Source: Stenopsyche tienmushanensis (lineage: Eukaryota; Arthropoda; Insecta; Trichoptera; Stenopsychidae). From it: a DNA stretch of 64,000 nucleotides. Numbering within the stretch: the stretch's first letter is position 1; every line of letters begins with the position of its first letter. The notes below the pieces were generated by a model. The model was not told the origin of the DNA. It did not search any database and was given only the letters and a program-made list of their open reading frames with translations. This document shows, piece after piece, positions 12,403 to 22,762 of the stretch. The position numbers were made by a program, and so were the translations under genes. The DNA lies in NCBI GenBank assembly GCA_008973525.1, contig WACJ01000079.1, forward strand, positions 992,001 to 1,056,000, read 5' to 3'.

Positions 12403-15400
12403 TAATTCTATTATTCGCCTTTTAATGATGATGATGCTTCCTATCAGATGGAAATAAATTCTAACGAAGGAAACTATGTAAAGACATAATTAGCTCCATT
12501 TGTATTACTAGCGGCTACCCGGCATGCACTTCAATGCCACAAGCACTTGGTAATTATTTGAAAAGAAACGCAGGATACAGTTACGCGGTTTATTGCTATG
12601 GGCCATGCGTAGGGCTGGCTGAAGAAAAAGCATACGAGCGCTCACTCTCGCCTCGAAGATCGACTGATCTCCCCTCTTCCGTGAGCGGAGCTCAACCGCC
12701 GTATTGCGCACGCATCCTTTCTCTCCCCAATCCCATTTCACTTCACCAGACGAATATGCGCCAACATGGTGCATCCGTTAAACGTCTCCCAAAATAAATT
12801 ACTGCACACAGTTTTATTTGAATCTTCCTTATACTTTTTATATCTGTTGTAAAAATCTGTATTATTTTAGGCCAGCAGATTGATTGAAACGAAAATTTGA
12901 ATGTACCAACTTGATAAAATCTAAATATCCTTGAACTTGATTTTTGTATGTTTCTGGGTCAGTCATAAAAAATAGAATTAAAAATAAAAACACAGAAAAA
13001 ATTTAAGCTCACGTATCATGTGGGATGAAATCATCATTGAATTTTATTTGATAAAGAAATATATTTTATGTTTTCAATAGTTCAGCAAAATGTTGAATAG
13101 ATATCATCTTCGATGAAACTAGAGTGAATTATATAGAAAAGATTTATTATGATTTGTGAGTCAAAAGCCCAAACTGTAAAACACGCAGTTTTCGCGTGAA
13201 CGGACGTATAAAACCATCGAGTAAAACACGCATATTCAAGTGAGCGGATCAGAATGAGTTAACACATCGTGAACACAGTTCCTATATTATTAATATCATC
13301 ACCTTTTAATACCCCCAAACAATATTTATATACACATTTTAAATTGTCATATAATTTCTGGTTTCTGTTAGATTTTAGATAAGAGATTAATAAAAATAAT
13401 CACACAATTTTATTTTGCATTAAAGGCGTTCGATGATTTTGCATTTAAATCTTGCGACCAATTTTAAAAAAATATTTGTTTTTATTGTTCTTGACGGAGT
13501 AAAATTAAAAGCAAATCCAATATCGAAATTTATAGAACAATGATAAAAGTATAAATAGAATTGTCAATGTTTTGCAATTTCAATTGCTTTGTCTCAAGTT
13601 TGAATTAAAACGAAAAAGTTTTTACTTTATAAGTTTTCATTATTTCTATACATCCATACTTCGTTTTACGGCCTTTATACGTTCCAAAAAAGTTGGCCGT
13701 AAAGCAAAAAGCCGTATAACGGAGAAACTAAAACTAAACATAAGCATTTTTAGGTCATGTAACGAAACATTGGTGGCAATAAGTTGAATAAATGACTTAA
13801 ACAAAATGCCATATAGCGAGATATATGTGTATTTGCATCTTAAATAAAATTTTCCTTGTAAATAAAAAGCTGAAAATATATGCTGCAGCAATGCTACCGT
13901 AAAATATTTTGATACAATTACTCTTTGGTACTTTCCTTTCCCCAGTAGATCCTTTGACAAGATATGCGCTATGCGCTCAAATATTAATAAAAGTCATGAA
14001 AAATACTTGCAAAGGTATTACTATACCAAGAATTGAACAATATTAAAACATCCTGATTGAAAATCAACAAAAGCGCGTCTATTTCAAAGCTGTATATATT
14101 TAAGAATGGATTTGTTTTTTGTATACAAAGTAAGTAATCAACAAGCAATCGGCCGCCATTTCGTTCCACGCATTATCCTCCCCCATCTTCAAACAGGATT
14201 CTTGCGTTTGAGTGAATTTTAAAACAATACTTCGAGACTGTACCACAACCCATTTACATCTTGGGTCCCATACATCGACGACATTTTATTTATTCAAGCA
14301 GCAATTCCATCAGACAGCTGGATCAGGATCGGCGAGAGGTTTCGCATCGCCGAAAATTCTCCCGGAGGACGAAGGCACTTTAATTATTTCCATAAATATT
14401 GATGGTTTCTCATCGGGACTGATGCTTAATTAAAAGCAAACAAAATGGTCCGAGATCGGATAAAACAATACCGTATCAATCCATTGTGGCAGATTAATCT
14501 CGTCATCGATCCATTGTTTCGTTTTTATGCCGCAAATGTTGACGACGATAATTCTATTTGTTAGGGACGCTTCAAGAATGATGTTTTCAAAGCAACTCCA
14601 CGGCATACAATGTTGGAAACATGCGAAATCTAATTTAAAACCGATTCAACATCATGTCAAGTGCTTTTTATAACATTCAAACAATACGAACGACGGGATA
14701 TTGAAAATGGGGGATGAAAAAACTGAGCATTGGACATTATTAAGTGATTTTGTATTTCAAGCAAACAGTGATTTAGATTTATATATTTGCTAAATAAAAA
14801 GAGATAATTTTAGATTGAGTTCTATAAATAAAAGATGTTTTGAGTATAATAAGAGCTTAAAAGTTATTTCATCCATAGCAAAAATGTATGATTTAGGATA
14901 TAGTTTGGAATAGGAGCCGATAATAAATCGTGTTTTAAATAGACAGAATATCTCGATAGGTGAAAACCCAAAGAAAAACTTAACCCATTACAAGTTTGTT
15001 TATAATATATCTGTTTATTTTCAGCGATTATTGAGCCCCCATCTATTTTCGTATTCATCAAAATAAATATTTTCGCCGGAGAGCTAAGGGATGGCAGACT
15101 TGAGGTCCCCTTATTTATCTTGTGAGCTGATGTGCAAAAGGAAAACAAGCGTGTTCCTCGGAAGTTCGACAAAGGTACACGGATAAAAATGAAAGTGTGG
15201 TTCTGGGGGGCCCGCGAAAAGGGGTTGTTTTGTTGCCCGGGGCGGCGCGACCACGTGGCGAAAAGTTTCCCCCTTCCGCTGGGAGCGCGACGCGTGGCAA
15301 AGCTTACAACTTCCGTTTCCTGCTTCGGAAAGAAACAAAAATTCGCCACGAATATGGGACAATCGGTGTTCTCGCCCCCCTTAAAAATTTTTCATTTGTC

Positions 15401-16363
15401 GCGTTCGAGGGTGAATAAATATTCCGGAGGCCTGAAAGATTTTCAATAAGGGGCGATTCCTTACAATTTTAGAAACATGGAAATTCACCAAAAATACCGA
15501 TTATTAAAAAGGAATTCTTATGTATACAACAAATGAACGATATACTTGAGAAATATCTAATATCAGAAATATGGAGGAAATTTAAAGACAACAGCCAAAT
15601 GCACAATACAAATACATTATATTTAATTGATGAACAATTAATTCCATAAAATTTTGCTTAAAATATGTGATTATCTACAAATTACTGCAGCAGTGGAGAC
15701 TCAGGCCATGGCAAACGATACATCTGAAAGGTTTTATTCATACAGTTTATTCATACATCTTTATAAATGCACTTAAACGTCCACTTGCTGGAATAAAGAT
15801 GATATCCAGTTTCTACCTTGCCACAAAAAGATATTCAGATATTTTTTTTTTTTCTTTCTTTGAACATATTTTCTATCATTTCTATTGTATTTATTAAGTT
15901 TCGTGTAGTTATTTGATTCAAATAACATAACAAATTCGACAATTTGATAGTATTAATAAAATTATAGTCTAATGTTAAAATGTATTTTCATATGAATTTA
16001 ATATACAGTTGAAGCAATGACGGCTATTAATTTAATTTATATATTTACAAAATACAATTATCTTAATTCAAATCAATCTCATATTTACGATTCAAAATAT
16101 TTATTGAGGAAAGTTAAGATATAACAACGTCCATAAAAATTTTCCAGCTAATAATTTTGTCGTTCAATATAAAAACATCCCTTAAATTTGACATTGAATA
16201 GTATCATAACTTGCCAATAAATTGTCTGATATGTTCAATATTAAACTAAATACGATTCTCAAGAAGGACGTTTTTGATTATCATATATGTGATGTATTTA
16301 AGGTTTTGCCAAAAAAAATATTTTAGCTTGAAAATATCAAGTAAAATTCTCAAACATTAATTT
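12403..16363. other. Unassigned DNA with GC-richer islands (12480-12790, 14200-14560, 15050-15450)
   Basis: This interval holds the longest open frame of the window, 161 codons at 14864-15349 minus. Its translation shows no domain I know, and the GC-rich part is open in four other frames as well, so I do not call it a gene. Near 14480-14520 two CCATTGT words (Sox-type sites) flank GATTAATC about 30 bases apart, which is compatible with, but no proof of, a regulatory element. Confidence 0.35.
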
Positions 16364-16462
16364 TATATATAAAAATCAATGTTTGTTTGTTCGTAATTTA
16401 TGCACTGCCATACCGTTCGTCCGATTGCAATAAAACTTTAGTATGATGTTGTGTATACTTTC
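16364..16462 (+). repeat. Dispersed repeat unit, opposite orientation
   Basis: TATATATAAAAATCAATG, then GTTTGTTTGTTCG, then GCACTGCCATACCGTTCG and CCGATTGCAATAAAACTTT. This is the same unit as at 5878-6165 and 22515-22762, here on the plus strand and single. Confidence 0.7.
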
Positions 16463-16591
16463 GTGAATATTATAAAAGTATCTTTTGTGTACGAAATTTC
16501 TTATGCGAGATGTTTAGCGGATTTAACTGAGTTATATATTTGCCATTTATATTTCCGTGAGAACACTTATGCATGAAAAATTATCGATGTG

Positions 16592-17043
16592 AACACATCA
16601 CTCAATAAGTTCGTAGGATATCTAGTAAAACAATATTTTTTAATACACAACAAAGAAAACAGCAAGTTTATTCATCGACGTAATCTCCTTATAAAGTAAT
16701 ACATTAATTCCAGTACTTTTCCAACGTTTCGTTGCCTTTTTTGTAAATCGATTTATCTTTGGCCTCAAAATAGGCTTCAATTTCGGCAATCACTTCTACG
16801 GTGGAGACAAATCTATTTCCCTGGAGCATTCTGTATAGATCTGCAAACAGGTAGTAGTCACTAGAATTCAGATCTTTAGAATACGGTATATAGGAAAGCA
16901 ATTCAAAGTGCAATTCGTGCAATTTTGCCACTGTTGCGATCGACTTGTGTCACGGTCCATTATCTTCGCAAATCCTTTCTCTATTTGCATATCTCAAAAT
17001 ATGGAAGCCAAAACCTTCCTACGAACTTATTGAATGATGTGTT
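16592..17043 (-). mobile_element. Deleted mariner, 452 bp, parent type of the local MITEs
   Basis: Its ends are AACACATCACTCAATAAG with TTCGTAGG at 16592-16617 and the inverted copy CCTACGAACTTATTG with AATGATGTGTT at 17018-17043, a 26-bp repeat with about one mismatch. Inside is the C-terminal third of a transposase on the minus strand. The same ends occur without coding sequence at 12101-12219 and 57792-57908 and as solo ends at 22403-22425 and 38653-38690. Confidence 0.88.
16668..16980 (-). pseudogene. Mariner transposase, C-terminal third
   Basis: Starting near 16975 the translation gives EDNGP (from the HQDNAP/S motif with the second catalytic Asp), a stop, then HKSIATVAKLHELHFELL, PYSKDLNSSDYYLFADL with the third Asp, then YRMLQGNRF, EAYFEAKDKSIYKKGNETLE and YWN-CITL-GDYVDE up to the stop at 16668-16670. 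This is the full expected C-terminus of a D34D mariner. Stops interrupt it at three places. The first two thirds of the gene are absent, consistent with the short element length. Confidence 0.9.
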
Positions 17044-19013
17044 ACATAGGAATTTATGCATACTTTTGTACGAATTATTATATTTGTAATAATTTCCTAA
17101 ATCAGAGAAATTCATTAAAAATATTGAAAATTTCAAATATCACTCATAAATTTTATCTCAATTTAATTATATCTGAAAGGCGAAACCTCCTTTTAAAGCA
17201 TGAAGATCCTTTTTTTTCGAATTAGATAAATTGAAGGTCATATGTCGCTAATTTTTCCATAGGAGCACTTTTATCATAAATTGTTTTTATTTATATTATT
17301 GGCATGAGCAAAATGAACCTTTAGATTTATATCCTGATTTAACTATTGTATATAGCCAATAAGTAATATTTCAAGTCACGGTTAAAATTGCCGTACATTC
17401 GAATGTATAATATTTATTTTATACTGCAAAAAATATTTTTCTATTATATCCAGGATATTGTCGTCCGTTTTTTTCTTCACATCGCAAACTCTTAAAAATA
17501 TCCTGGCCCTATTTCGAGTACAATATCGTTAAATTTTACGAGCGCTTCATGGCGCACTTGAGGACATTATTTTAACACGCGACAATATATTTTGATGAAT
17601 TCATAAAAACGGAAATTCTGAAAGGACCACAAAAGGAATCTTGGCCAAAGGGATGCTTTACACCGCGAATGTAATGTATAAATGGGAATATTCAGAAGAA
17701 GGAAAGGAACCTGCGCATATTTGTTGCTTGAAACATAAAAAAAGAAACCATAAACACATAGTGAACCCATGTTTTGTGCTTCCACGTACGAACATTCCCC
17801 GCGATAATAGTTATAGATTGCCGTAAAACCACCATAAATAAGCAATTCCGTATAATTTGGTGGCTCTACATACATTTTTGCGAGGAAAAATAAATAAGAG
17901 CGTATCAGTCATTTTTTTTATAACAAAAGGAAAAAATATGATACAGAAAATAATGTATCATATTTTTATATGAAATGCGTATGGGAGCAATGAAACATGT
18001 CGAAAGGAGCATTACATCAATTCTCCCTCAAAGTTTCCCATTGTTGATGCTTAAAGGGAACTTAAATAATAAATATGCAAAAATATTTTCAACCTTTGTC
18101 TTTCAAGGTCTTCAAAAGCCCATTACAAAAAAGTTTTCATATAAAGTTAAAATATATCCTAAAATAATATTTGCCGGAGTGACTATTAAAATGACTAATC
18201 TATATTCAAGCGATTAAATATATTTTTAGAGCAATACAGACAATATGCAAAAACGTCCTTACTAAAAAATACTTAATACTACTAGATTTATCTGGTCTAA
18301 CAAAGGAAAGTCAAAAAATATCTTTATTTCTCAGCATAGTCTTCTTTTAGCTCTATAAACTTTTTCAGTAATACTCAATGAACAGGGTGTTCATGGTAAG
18401 AACCAGTAAATTTTAGGGTGCATTTAGGAAGCAATTCGAACTATAACTAATTGATTTTGATCGATAACGGATATGTGAACTGGTACGTGGTCTTGATGAA
18501 ACGACGCTTTATGTTTTACCAAATCTGTTGCAATATTTTTTGAGTAATTTTCGCTGGAAATAGTTAAATTATAAGGTGCTTCCCATGGGAGGTCACCATT
18601 AAAGAGTTTACTGCTTTAGTACAATTTGCTAATTACAATTTTTAGTTGAATTCATTATAAAATTTCAATATTATTAACAAAATAATTTTTAAATAGGTGA
18701 ACCAAGTTTTGACTGAAAAAAGAAAAAAATCATGTTTGAGAAGTATTTAAACAAAATAGTACGGTTTAGAACTATTTTTTGCACCTTTCTTACAATAAAA
18801 AAACATTTTAAACAATAAAATCATCCCAAATTTAGATTAGCATTGATCATAGTTAAATAAAAAATCTTTTTGGAAATTTAAAAAAAAATGGTATATCAAA
18901 AATGAGTGTATCAAAGTTGAAAAAAAGTGGTTTCGAGAAAAACGCGTTTGAAAAAATAACTACCGAAAACGAGAAATTTAAGGCAGTAATAAATGGTATA
19001 AAATTCCTAGTAA
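17044..19013. other. AT-rich unassigned DNA
   Basis: The largest open frame is 102 codons (17567-17875 minus) with hydrophobic, Tyr/Phe-rich sequence typical of translated AT-rich DNA; no family recognised. 18340-18800 is repetitive-looking A/T sequence without a clear unit. Confidence 0.35.
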
Positions 19014-19755
19014 TTAATCAGTTATTCCAGCACCATATAACAACCCTTCGCCTTCTTCATGTGAATAATTTTGAGCTTGCATCTCTTCTTTTCGAGCTTT
19101 CCAAGCTTCCTTCTACGCTGCTTCTATTCTGTCGTTTGACGCGCTATTCATCCATTTTCCGTACATAATTAAAACTCTGTGAGCTAACAACTACTTTTAG
19201 TTCGTCTACAATCATTACAAATGTTGAATTCCCTTTATTGAATAAGACAAAAGCCAAAAAAATGCCGCAACTTCGATTACTTTTAAGCCAGAATGTAGGG
19301 GCTTTGGAGCCTCTTACATCTCTCAGTAATTCAGTAACTCAATAATTCATCTTTGGCAAATCTTCATATATCGGAAGAATTGCTTTTTGATGGTCGGGGT
19401 ATAGGGTTCAGGCTTCAGGTTCCGTTCCAAGAGCTTTAGTTTTCTGCCACTTACACCAACTGCTATCTTTCTCTGGACAGTTGTTTCTATTGTAAGGTTC
19501 TTTAGCTATACCATTTCTGATATCCATGTAATTGCAGATTAAGTTTAGTCCTTGCATGATACACATAATTCAACGATTTATCTCAAATCCAGTGTCAACG
19601 AATGGACCTGAATTGGTTTGTCGTGATCCACGCTTGCAATTGACAATGAGTTTGAAATCGAGACCACGAATTCCAAATTCTTGAAATTTCACAACCTTCT
19701 TCTTCCCGTAGTACAGAGGTATAGAGTCAAGTAAGTGAATAAGGGTCCCCTGAAT
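19014..19755 (-). pseudogene. Mutator-like transposase remnant (arthropod type)
   Basis: From about 19755 downward one frame reads LLDSIPLYYGKKKVVKFQEF, then LDFKLIVNCKRGSR, then a FEINR motif followed by a stop. In this family that motif is normally FEINRR and opens the Mutator-like domain. The frame then runs to NCPEKDSSWCKWQK (family pattern CP..SWC.W), DHQKAILPIYEDLPK and VLFNKGNSTFVMIVDELK. After a small shift comes KEAWKARKEEMQAQ and the tail EGEGLLYGAGITD with a stop at 19014-19016. The order and motifs follow the C-terminal half of Mutator-like proteins common in arthropods. A large block between FEINR and the CP..SWC motif is deleted and there are at least three in-frame stops. Recognition is from remembered motifs without a search. 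Confidence 0.65.
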
Positions 19756-19764
19756 GGTTATTTC

Positions 19765-20140
19765 GTACTACCCGTTGCGAATTCCGAACACGACACCCAT
19801 TTTGCGCACAGCCTTTCAAAACATATCCAAATTTTCAGCCAATATGCGATGTACAGCACTTTTAAAATGCTCATCATGTTTGCTATCTTATACACTTTCA
19901 GTTGATGGTCATTTAATACCATTTTGTGAATTTTCTTCACCATTTCTGACGTGGTCACATAATTTGGTCGACCACTATGATATTCGTCTTGACAGCTCAT
20001 ATGCCTCGTTTAAACTCTGCCAGCCAATATTTTACTATAATAAACGATGGAGAAGACTCCCCCACAGTAGAATCTAGCTTAGATTTGATATTGATTGAAC
20101 TGAGAGCTTTCAAATAAAAGTATTGTATCACATAATGATG
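19765..20140 (-). pseudogene. Mariner transposase, N-terminal DNA-binding half
   Basis: Reading from 20140: INIKSKLDSTVGESSPSF, VKYWLAEFKRG, then a one-base loss where CGA GGC ATA TGA replaces an expected RGH/RGR codon run, then MSCQDEYHSGRPNYVTTSEM, VKKIHKMVLNDHQLKV and LCAKWV. These are the two helix-turn-helix segments and linker of the same mariner family as 16668-16980. The catalytic region is missing. The remnant abuts the start of the Mutator-like remnant, so it may have landed in or beside that element. No terminal repeats were identified. Confidence 0.87.
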
Positions 20141-20230
20141 AGTATTGATGGCTGCCAAACAAATACTAAACAACGTAATGTTTTCAAACTTTATAACGTA
20201 GATGTTTTTAGTCATAGTAACATTTAACAA

Positions 20231-22402
20231 TTAACATACTAAATATTATCATAATTTAATTAGGCCGTAATACCGTTAAAAGTGCTTTGGAATTCACTAG
20301 TTTTGGCAGCGGTTAACAATCGTGTGAAAATAGTCTTTAGCAGAAGCCTAATTTGGCAAGGCTCTGCAAAGGGATGAAATTCACACCTAATTTGGCACAG
20401 ATCGCAAAGCCCCGAAATCCGCACGCATTTATGCTTATATCTGAAGGGCCATAGATTTTTATATAAAGTGTCAATTTCGAGACCCGCGAATGTGTCAATG
20501 GAAGCAACCCTCATCCATATTTTGTTCCCCCGAGGACGGGCATACAAATGTGGAATTGATATATCCTACAAAGGGGGGAATTGGAGAAAAATCGTAAATT
20601 CGATGTGATCGCATTTCGATACATATGGAGTGCTCGCATAAAGATGATGATTTTGAGAAAATTACCTAGCGGGAAAATTTTATCGGGAGAGTCGGTATAT
20701 GGACCAATTTGGGTCAAGTTTATGTGAATTCCCTTTCAAACTCGGTTGCTAACTTTGGAAATTTATTTCTGCACGCTTATTGCTGCTGCAAAATCTTTCT
20801 ATATATTTTTTCTAGTGTTGCCCCACTAATAAATTTTTGACATTGTCATATTGTTTTTGGAAATTACTCTATTTGAAGGATGCGCGTTTCAAATACGGAA
20901 GTATCCCTGCCGCATCCTGAATGAATATGAAAAATACCTCTTTGAATGCAAAATATCTATTTTTATTTCATTGGAACCAAAATTAATTAGTACTGGTGCT
21001 GTTAAGGAATCTTATTGAAGATGGGTCTTGCTAAAAATAAGATACTAATGAAAAAAAGACCCTGCGATTAATGCGAGACCCTTCACTGCGTTCGGGCATG
21101 GGTCGCACCTTGTTTGTTCGTGGGTCTCTTTTTTGCTTCCATTAGGTCCTTGCAGGCAGAAAATGCGTGTTCAAAACCGCCGCACGTCCGGAAAAATTTA
21201 TTTTCAAATTTTCCTGCTCCATGCATTAGACGAGTCTACGTGTAGGGGCTTTTAAACTCACATTAAACATGCCTCGGTTCCACTTTGCAGGGGGCCACAA
21301 CCAAACGAGGGAATCTTGCGCCCGTTCAACGTGAAAAATGCTTAGGGGGTAGCCTCCCTTTCACGCACTGCGTAAATTTAGATACATGCTAGGGATGTAA
21401 TTTGTGTAACGCATAAACTTAGCATGCCCTAACCTGAATTAGTATTTAAGCATACTGTTAATTTACGACACAATTTCAGATACTTCTTTCGTTTTGCTGT
21501 TTCAAAGCTGCATAGTGTATTTCGTTTCTTTGGGCAAATTCCATATAAAAAATTTCATCCATTGATTTTTAAGTGTCACACAGTTTTAATTAAACAATAC
21601 AGTTATAAATAATTGCTTTCATATGAAATGTCCGATTTTGTAAGATTAAAATATAAATGCAATAAATCTCCCAATTCATGCATCATGCATTATTTTTAGT
21701 ATTTAATTTTATCTACTATATGATTTTTAGAATAAATTCTGTTCTTAAATATCTTCTTAAAATTCTGCTCATCGTCATCAATGCTAATATTTAGATGTTT
21801 ATGTGGCTTTAAACCAAAATTTCTATTATTTAAATGAACAGAAAAAATCTCTATGCTTTTATCTATATATTATACATAAAAACAACATGCATTTAATATC
21901 AGCTGTATGCTGAGGTGAATGATTAAATGAATGGCATTAATTAGACGCATTACTATGTAACAAAGAGACTTCCATTTGAAAAATATGATACAATGAAAAT
22001 TTCGATATTGAACGATCAAAGCCCAACGTTTCCACATGCCATGGTAGCATTCAAATAAAGGTATTCAAATGGGAGAATCCCTAAAATATACTCTGATCAT
22101 ACATGAAGATATTCGGAATATGCCAATTACTGTGAGTGCTTAATAAATACCAATATCGTTGGGCATGGTTCAACTGAAACTGAAAATGCATCCATACATA
22201 ATTACTTAGATACTTGATTTTTTTGATGGTTGCGTACAATATAATTCGCAATGAAATTAAAATCCCTACAATTAAAAATCTTCTTCATGTTTGCATCAAA
22301 TGTGTACAAATTTATTTTTAATTTTCATATTAATGAACATGATATTTATAAATCTATGTATTTATCAATGTAATATTATAACAAATATTTAAAGAAGTTT
22401 AT
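20231..22402. other. Unassigned DNA; GC-richer islands at 20260-20760 and 21060-21400
   Basis: The islands have mixed composition and open frames up to 95 codons (20260-20547 minus) with no recognised similarity. 21400-22400 is AT-rich with nothing visible. Confidence 0.35.
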
Positions 22403-22425
22403 TCCTACGAACTTATTGAGTGTTA
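22403..22425 (-). repeat. Solo mariner/MITE end
   Basis: TCCTACGAACTTATTGAGTG is the right-hand terminal repeat of the family at 16592-17043. No matching left end was found within about 1 kb on either side, so this is a truncated copy or an isolated end. Confidence 0.6.
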
Positions 22426-22514
22426 AATTATAATATTTTTAATACAAAATTTAAACAAAATTTTTTTGTGCAAGTTTTGATCCCCTAGAACTAATTAATT
22501 AGTTGATTAGAACT

Positions 22515-22762
22515 AGTTAATTGTACTATACCTATATTATTTGAGAAAGTGTAAACAATAAATTGGCAAAGTTTGATCGCAATCGAATAAAGGGTATGGC
22601 AGCACATGAAATACAGACAAACAAACATTGATTTTTATATATTATACTATGTTTATGTTACTCGCGAAATTTTTAGCAATAAATGGATGAAATTTTATTG
22701 TAATTCGATGAACGGTATGGCAGTGCATTTCGAACGAACAAAACCCAATTTTTTTGTTTTAG
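22515..22762 (-). repeat. Dispersed repeat, second two-unit copy
   Basis: Aligned in order with 5905-6150: TTGTACTATACCTATATTAT, TTGGCAAAGTTT, ATCGCAATCGAAT, CAGACAAACAAACATTGAT, then TGTTACTCGCG, ATTCGATGAACGGTATGGCA and GTGCATTTCGAACGAACAAA. It is about 85-90 percent similar by eye. Both copies keep the same two non-identical units in the same order, so the two-unit structure was copied as a whole. Confidence 0.75.

Noticed and set aside
12508..12797. Two overlapping 87-88-codon frames on opposite strands
   Set aside because: Simultaneous openness on both strands in a GC-richer island; neither resembles a known protein.
13670..13720. GCCGTATAACG shared with the minus strand near 50693-50705
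   Set aside because: Only 11 bases match, which is expected by chance in a window of this size.
13646..13960. 104-codon minus-strand frame
   Set aside because: Tyr/Phe/Leu-rich translation of AT-rich DNA; no domain and no conserved motif.
14864..15349. 161-codon open frame on the minus strand, longest in the window
   Set aside because: No known domain, overlapped by open frames on both strands in a GC-richer patch, and low-complexity composition at its C-terminal part. Kept only as a point to check.
19754..20077. 107-codon plus-strand frame
   Set aside because: Shadow of the minus-strand mariner DNA-binding domain.
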